Of a stretch of 64,000 nucleotides of DNA, positions 57,771 to 64,000 are shown piece by piece. How positions within the stretch are numbered: position 1 is the first letter of the stretch; each line of letters begins with the position of its first letter. Made by a program: the position numbers and the translations under genes. Source of the stretch: Gnetum montanum (lineage: Eukaryota > Streptophyta > Gnetopsida > Gnetales > Gnetaceae); assembly GCA_015680685.1 (NCBI GenBank), contig MNCI01013895.1:735283-799282 (forward strand). Direction: 5' to 3'. The notes below the pieces were generated by a model. That model was not told the DNA's origin. It searched no databases and saw nothing but the letters and a program-made list of their open reading frames with translations.

Positions 57771-59668
57771 AACTTTCCCAATGTTGAGCCTACAAGCATG
57801 CTAAAACAACATTAAGGAAAAACCAAAAATCTAAGGATCCAAAAGATAGATGAACATGCTAGGGAGCTATTAGAATTAGCTAGGCCTATCTCAATCTTGA
57901 CCTCATTTTTTGGTACTCTGAGGTAGGTAGTTCTACCTATTTTTACTTTCATTTCTTAGCTATTTTCTATGGTTTTCTTACATTTTTCTTGTCACATGTG
58001 GGGCTATATTTCTTAGATATATGTTGATAGAGGAGGTAAATCAAAATTCTAATGAAATCCCACCTCTTATTTTGGTCATTTCCATACAAATCCATGGTCG
58101 TTTCATCATTTTTACCTTCATGGACTCGATTTTTAAAATTAATCATGATGTTTTCATGTTTTTTCCCAAAATTTTAGGGTATGGCCATTTTTCTCAAATC
58201 TAGGATTAAGGATTGATTCAAACTAAATCTTAACAAAATCCCACCCAATTAATTTGATGCACTTTCTAATGGGTATTGATTGTTTTGGATATTTTTACTA
58301 TGTTTTTATGTCTACATTAAGTTAGGCTTTAGGAATTTTAGCTTTTTACATGAAAAAGCAAGCAATGTTATGTATTTTTTCCTAAGAAAATGGATACATA
58401 TTTTTAAAATTTAATGTTATGGATTTGTAGCCATATGTTTAATCTTTTAAATGGCTATTATCTTGTTTGATTTGGCTTAGAAATGATTAAGTTATGGTTG
58501 TTTTTCTAAGGTCATGTAGTTAGGCTTTTTTATGATATTTTTAAAATTTCATGTAGAAAATGGCAAGGGTTTTGGCTAATTTTTGGCCTTGAATGAGTCG
58601 GTCTTAGATTTAGCTTCCCAAAAAAGGTGTAATCACTCCAATTGGACTTAAAAAGAATTTTCAATGAATTTTTATTAAGCCTATGTCAAAAGGAAATTTG
58701 TGCCATTTCCAAAATTGTTTCTAAGTTGACAAAATGTTTTTTGAACAAATGGAAATGGCTTTGAAATTTTTTCTAATTATTTGTGCATAGAGCTCAATTT
58801 AAGCTTTCAAACAGTGGTGGAATCACTCCTTTTGGAGCTCAAAAACATTTTTGGCAAATTTTTTACCGACCCTACATGAAAGGAGGTTAATGGCGATGGC
58901 TATGGTTTTGGTAATTTTGCATATGTACCATGTAAAAAATGGCTATGTATTTTTATTTGCAATGGTTATGGCTGCAAAGCTTGTGATATCAGGATCTTTT
59001 CCTTGATGGAATCACTAAAATTAGAGCTTGTATGAATTTTTGATAAATTTTTCATTATGGTTATGTATATTAGGCAAAATTATGCTTGTAGCACATTATG
59101 CCTTTGGGGATGGAAGTGATTAATATGTGTAGCTTTTCTTTCCAATATGTAAAAATTATGCTTTAAATTTTTTTTAAGAAAAGAAAAAGCTTTGCTATTT
59201 TTAGAAGGCTTATGACTATATGCTTTTTTCTAAATTTATGCATACTTTCAATGCTTTTTTCTATGTTTATGCATAGTTTGGACTAAGGCTTTGTTTTGGC
59301 CATAAGGTTTTGGTTATAATATTTTAGATATGAAGTAAAAGACTATAAAAGATGCTTTTATGGAATTCAAAAGACTATAAAAGATGCTTTTATGGAATTT
59401 CTTAAACCAACTTAGATAAACACCTTAGAGCTTTTAATAGAGGCTAATTTCACCTTTGATTAGATATTTTCTCCAAATTTTCTAAGTAATTCCAATTGGT
59501 CAGAATGTTTTTATTGTAATAATGTTTTCTCATGGAATTCCTTAATCTAATCTATATAAACACCTTAGATCTTTTTACAAAGGCTAATTTTAGCTCTGAT
59601 TAGATGTTTTTTTCAAATTTGCTAAGCAATTTCAATTCATCATAATGCTTTTGTTTTACTTCATGTAG
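57771..59668. other. Spacer upstream of asORF (element F)
   Basis: AT-rich, no recognisable protein. At 59337-59399 two identical 31-bp copies of AAAAGACTATAAAAGATGC... (period 32). At about 59385-59655 two copies of a ~138-bp unit containing AAACACCTTAGA and GATTAGATRTTTTYTYCAAA. The second copy runs into the acceptor of asORF exon 1. Confidence 0.6.
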
Positions 59669-62600
59669 GATTTTCTTAAAGCCCATCCTCATCATCGTGG
59701 AGATGGTGAATATTTTATGCTACATTGATCATTACAATATCAATACACCTCTTCCTAATATGCCTTTGGGGAAGCTATCACTATTGTTCTAGGCTAGGAC
59801 AAGGGAGTTCCTTGCCTACATTCTACAAAACTTTAGTGTGATGTTATGGTCACACTTGTCTGTCAATTTGGATGGGGCTATAGTGGAGTCTTTACTGGCT
59901 TAAGAATCTAACCTGATTTCTAGGTTTATCACTAATAAGCCATTAGCAGGAGGAGTGGTAGATGGTGTCAATCGACATTACGTCATAAAGTATGACAATA
60001 CTTTGATGGTAGCTCATAGAGCCAACACATTATTCTAGAATCCACTTGATACCATGTATCATCTGCAAGGGTAAGCATGGTTATTATAATGTTTTTATGC
60101 TTTTGTCTTAACTACCTTTTCTAAGTTCATTGGTTTTACAAACTTCTTGCAGGTACAAGATCAATGATCAAATCTTAACTATGGCTCAAATTGCTTTAAA
60201 CGAATTCACCAAGAGTCCTTAGGTTCAACAATTAAGAGGGGACTTTTATGCATATGCCTTAAGGTTCAACCTTGTATACAAGAAGTGCAGGGATGATAGG
60301 AAACACACAACTAGTGGGTAGATGCCAATAATTTCATGGATTAGATCCTTGCAAGTGGAACCTCCACCCAAACCACATCAAAGAAGAAGAAGAAAGGTAA
60401 CATAAAGGCTATAGCTTCTAATGTTTCATGGTTATGAAAATTCTAATTGTTCTATTACTTTGACTAGTTATCAAACTTTCTTATGTTGATGCTAAACTTT
60501 GGTTGTTGCTTTACAACACCTTCCACATTTGCTACTGTAACCATACCACTTTTAGGAACACGTCCTAAGGATACCCTCATCCTAAATTTTGGTGAGGTGA
60601 TACTAGCATAGAAGTAATTGAGGGGACATGTGCCTAGATATGTTCAAGTAAACATCTAGTGTGTAAGTTTTCTTGATGTATTTATGGCACCTATCCCTTC
60701 CATCCATGCTACTGAGATGTTGCATGTCATCAACTCCTTTGATGAGAAGGTTGGTCATTTTTGCACCATCATCTAGGGTATGAAAGTTAACACGGATATT
60801 GATGTGGGCCTCTTTCATGACTTGTGTCCCTCCTAATAGGGAAAATATCCCAACAAGAATAGTGAAGGAATTAGGCCATCATGATGAAGTTTTGGAGTGG
60901 CTTGGTGCCAACATGGACCATTCTGAAATTTCTATGGAGGGCTCCATGAACCCTAATGCAAAGGAGTCATATACTTTGTTTAGGTCTCATTCATTTCCTA
61001 AACTATTATCACAAAAGAAGGTGATTGGCATAGTGTAGGGATGGACCTTTAAGAAGGTGCTAATGGATGGTACATAGCTTAACTAGGTAGCTACTTTAGC
61101 AGTTGGGCTTACGAAGGAGATCCTTAGAGTTTGTGCAGACACCTCTACAATAATCCACATGCACTTTGCATTTTTTGTAGGTTATTTGAAGATGTAGATT
61201 TTTTGGTGGTGTATAGGAATGGATGATGGTTTCCCTAAGACCCAAGTCAACTTTCTAAGCCTTATATAAAGCGTATTTATCCAACGGTGAAAGCTCAAAA
61301 CCCACTAGAAGAGATGAATGATACATTATCCATTACCACTAAGGATGTTAATGTCAAGAAATTTGAGGATTCTAATAGCACAAATGATGAAGATCCTCTC
61401 ACATTCCTAGCTAGCATCTTGGAGGCCAAGTGACTACATAGGAAGGTTGAAGGGACAACTAGAGAGAAACTTCATAGGCCTATGCAGGAAGCACCACCAG
61501 CATCAAACCAACTTGCCTTGAAGAAGCTTAAGTTTAAGCTTAGGCCATTGTATTAGGTAGTCACAAGTATGCTTTATTTAAGTTTGGCTATTTCATATTT
61601 TAAAGTTTATGACTACTTTATGGTTTCATGTATTAACTAGTCTTCTATGTGCTATGGTTGTAGACAAACATTAGGCTATGGCAACCCAAGATAGCGTGGA
61701 GGCAAAACAAAGGCATGCATAAGAGGCGCTTCTAAAACAACCTATGGTTGAAGGGTTTTCCAATGGGATATAAATGATCTAGATGCCTTGTTTGGTGAGG
61801 TAGTACTGGGTACATCCCCCATCATCATCCCTGAGGAGGAAGAGGAGGAGGAGCTAGGTATGCTTATTCCTTAATGTTTTCATTATATCTTATAGTTTAA
61901 TTTTTGTTTTCATCCTAATCATTTGATGATTATTATGCTTATAATAGTTCCTAAGCCATAAATGCAAACACATGTTCCTAAGTTTTGCATGAAACCATGG
62001 GTGGAGACTCCAGACATGGTGGAGTGCATGCGTGGGATGGATAAGGACATCATCGACTAGTTTTAATAGGTTGTACCTAAATGGCTATCTTAGGTTGTAC
62101 ATTATGCTTATGGTTGTATTTCATGCTTATGTAGTGCCTTCTATGGAGTGGGATCCCAGCAGAGACATGGAAATTAACTCCTTGCCTAAGCTTTCTCCCA
62201 ATGCATCTAGTATACCCTTGAAGTTGTATGAGACTACTACTAATCTAGCAATGTCATGTGAAAAAACTTTATGGGAACTAGAGAGGTCCAATGAATCCCT
62301 ATGGAAGGAAGTTATCGCGTTAATGAAAAAATAATTAGAGATCTCCAAGACCACGAGGCCTTTGTGGAGGTCCAAGTGACTAACTTAAGAGAATTCCAAA
62401 TTAGGAAGATCATGTGGGCCCACTACTAGCATGTCATTCAGGACAAAGTAGAAATCCTATGAGAGAGGGTGGAATGACATATGCAAATGGACCTCATCTC
62501 CTAGAAGGTTGAGGACTAGAAAGATCATTGTGCTTTGGTCCTAGAATGGGGTAAGAAACAAAAGGCCCACAAGTGATAGTACAAGGTGGATCATGGGGCC

Positions 62601-63101
62601 TACCTTAAGTGGCTCAAGGAGGAGTCAATTGAACATCACAAGAGAGAGTTGTTCATCTAGGGGATCTAGGCAGAGACTTCTTATTAGCTTTTTGAAAGTA
62701 CTCTTATGATGAAGCAATTCCATACTACTTGGATTACCATCACTATAGACAATACTTCTACTACTACTATTACATAGAAGCCACCTACTTGGACTACAAT
62801 AGACAAGACTAGCATCCTTTTTGGCTTTGATCTTGGAGATGTTGATTACGTTAACATGATCGAGGATAAAATCCTACATCATTTGAAGGAAGTCCTTCCA
62901 CTTCTATCCCTAGAAGGAATGGAGCTAAAATCTCCACAAGTTTGATATATTTTATGTTTTAGTTTTTGTTTTAAGTCCTGGTTTTGGCTATGAGTTGCTA
63001 ACTAGCTATATATTGTTGCATTTTAGGCCTTATGAAACATTGGTGGCCCTAGTAGTAAAGGTAGGAATGATCCACCACTTCCTCCTATGAATACCACTTA
63101 A
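59669..63101 (+). pseudogene. asORF: multi-exon gene opposite to gag-pol (element F copy)
   Basis: Exon 1 59669-60070 (402 bp): PILIIVEMVNILCY, REFLAYILQNFSVMLWSHLS and YDNTLMVAHRANTLF, the FCP1-like order with Asp residues missing. GTAAGC donor at 60071, TTCTTGCAG to 60152. Exon 2 to 60396 (GTAACA donor). The exon 3 start is unclear (about 60525-60560); it ends 61556. Then 61664-61857, 61948-62093, about 62135-62939 and 63027-63101. Exon 3 keeps HMHFAFFVGYL, exon 6 KEESIEHHKRELF and DKILHHLKEVL, exon 7 PPLPPMNTT-stop. Between-family matches at these blocks indicate past coding constraint. Confidence 0.68.
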
Positions 63102-64000
63102 CAGTCTCTATCACCTTAACTTATTGGCTATTTGTCTTTATTTTCATGTTGATGGCTATGATTAGCGAACACTATGTTTTAGATTATTATTATTTTTTTG
63201 ATATTTTTGCCATACAATGTGGCCATGGCTATGTATGTTATGGACACTTTAACTATAAATTTAAATTTTGATTTTATTTTTGGCTATATCTATAGTTGTA
63301 GTAAACGTTGTAAATGTTACAAACATTGAGAATGGATATGTTGACATTTTGGCCATAACATTAAATGACTAATCAATGTGATAATATGCTAAACAAAACG
63401 AAGTATAATAATAAACATAATGTTTGCTGGTTTTAGGCCATAATAGGCATATGTTATATTATGTTGTCATTTTAAGGCCATAATGCCAATTTAAAGTCTT
63501 AGCAAATTGCAACACCATTTTAGAGTCTTAGCAAACTATAATTTTTCCATTTAGGTCATAGCAGGCCATGTTGAAAAAGAAATATATATATATAAGGATT
63601 TTTGATATAAAGTAAAGAAAGGCTATAATAAATAAGTAAAAAATGCAAATGATCTTAGGCTATGTGCATAAAGAATAAAATAAAAATGCATGAAAGAGTA
63701 TAACAAATTGAAAAAGAAAGGTTAGGCTATATGGCTATTTGTGNTTAAATGAGAATAAGTACATGGTCAACATCTGAACATATTGATGGATAAATAGGGA
63801 GAAGAACAATGACAAATGCAATAGTTGAAAGAAAACATCTTGAAACATAATCTTTCTCAGGGTGTGGGAGTACATGCCAAAGAAGGGAGTACAGGCCAAA
63901 GAGCTACCTAATGCTGGGAAACCTTAGGAACTATGAGTTTAGAAGACCAGGAGAACAACAAAGAGCTCAAAATGCTCAAAATTATGATGATAACACACGT
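63102..64000 (-). other. Spacer between asORF and (off-window) gag-pro of element F
   Basis: Boundary repeats at 63425-63565 (plus-strand GGTTTTAGGCCATAATAGGC, TTTTAAGGCCATAATGCCAA, TTTAAAGTCTTAGCAAA), (TA)n at 63581-63593, one N at 63744. I see no coding sequence to the window end. Confidence 0.55.

Larger units (their letters stand above)
49501..64000 (-). mobile_element. Element F: Tat element of a sister family
   Basis: Minus strand from right: boundary repeats (63565-63425; gag would lie beyond 64000), asORF on the plus strand, spacer, ~190-bp tandem array, spacer, pol, boundary repeats, polypurine tract, start of 3' LTR. Pol and asORF are clearly homologous to A but more diverged than C, D and E are, and the LTR is unrelated after its first dozen bases. 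Confidence 0.75.

Noticed and set aside
57067-58203. Several 60-80-codon plus-strand frames at 55.7-58.2 kb
   Set aside because: They fall in or next to the 190-bp array, are in different frames of its units and are not repeated from unit to unit.

Overview
The window looks like intergenic DNA from a land plant with a large, repeat-rich nuclear genome. I find no host gene, rRNA or tRNA. Nearly all of it is decayed LTR retrotransposon. The decay has a plant signature: in-frame stops are overwhelmingly TAG where the family has Gln (CAG) or Trp (TGG), as expected from deamination of methylated CHG cytosines. I cannot name the species. A gymnosperm or another large-genome seed plant would fit, but this is only inference.

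Layout: six elements, named A-F left to right. A (1-18845, +) is a Ty3/gypsy element of the Tat lineage (it has a second, archaeal-type RNase H), with a window-truncated 5' LTR, gag-protease, a reverse-oriented gene, RT-RNase H-integrase and a 3' LTR. B (18846 to about 29509, +) is an Athila-like gypsy element: gag-pro, contiguous pol, a long spacer, a promoter-like block with a leader intron, a third coiled-coil ORF and a short 3' LTR. C (about 29510-35487, -) has a complete 5' LTR, leader and gag-pro of the same Tat family as A. D (35488-41698, +) is a Tat deletion derivative. E (41699-49500, -) is Tat with a truncated 5' LTR, gag-pro and the whole reverse-oriented gene. F (49501-64000, -) is a sister Tat family with a different LTR, a full pol, a roughly 190-bp tandem array and the reverse-oriented gene. 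Each right-hand junction is an LTR end, so the six look like a nested stack (A in B in C in D in E in F) whose left halves lie left of the window.

The striking system is in the Tat elements. Between protease and reverse transcriptase, where gag-pol should be continuous, lies an opposite-strand gene of about 3.6 kb, called asORF here. It is seen in A (minus), D (minus, 5' part), E (plus) and F (plus). It has at least seven exons at matching positions, and in A almost every exon length is a multiple of three. Its introns can only be removed from antisense RNA, which explains how they survive retrotransposition of the sense genome. Exon 1 resembles an FCP1/NIF-type HAD phosphatase domain whose catalytic Asp residues are lost. 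Exons 2-5 encode an unrecognised central region, exon 6 a coiled-coil-like segment and exon 7 a Pro-rich tail. On the sense strand a splice donor follows gag-pro (5102) and an acceptor precedes pol (11641), so the reverse gene may sit inside a giant intron of its own carrier. Short repeats with the core TAAACTRGCA mark all three spacers (gag|asORF, asORF|pol, pol|3' UTR).

All coding regions carry stops or frameshifts and are called pseudogenes. Domain calls are by eye, without database searches. Assembly gaps (N) are at 36456-36543, 49532-49581 and 63744.
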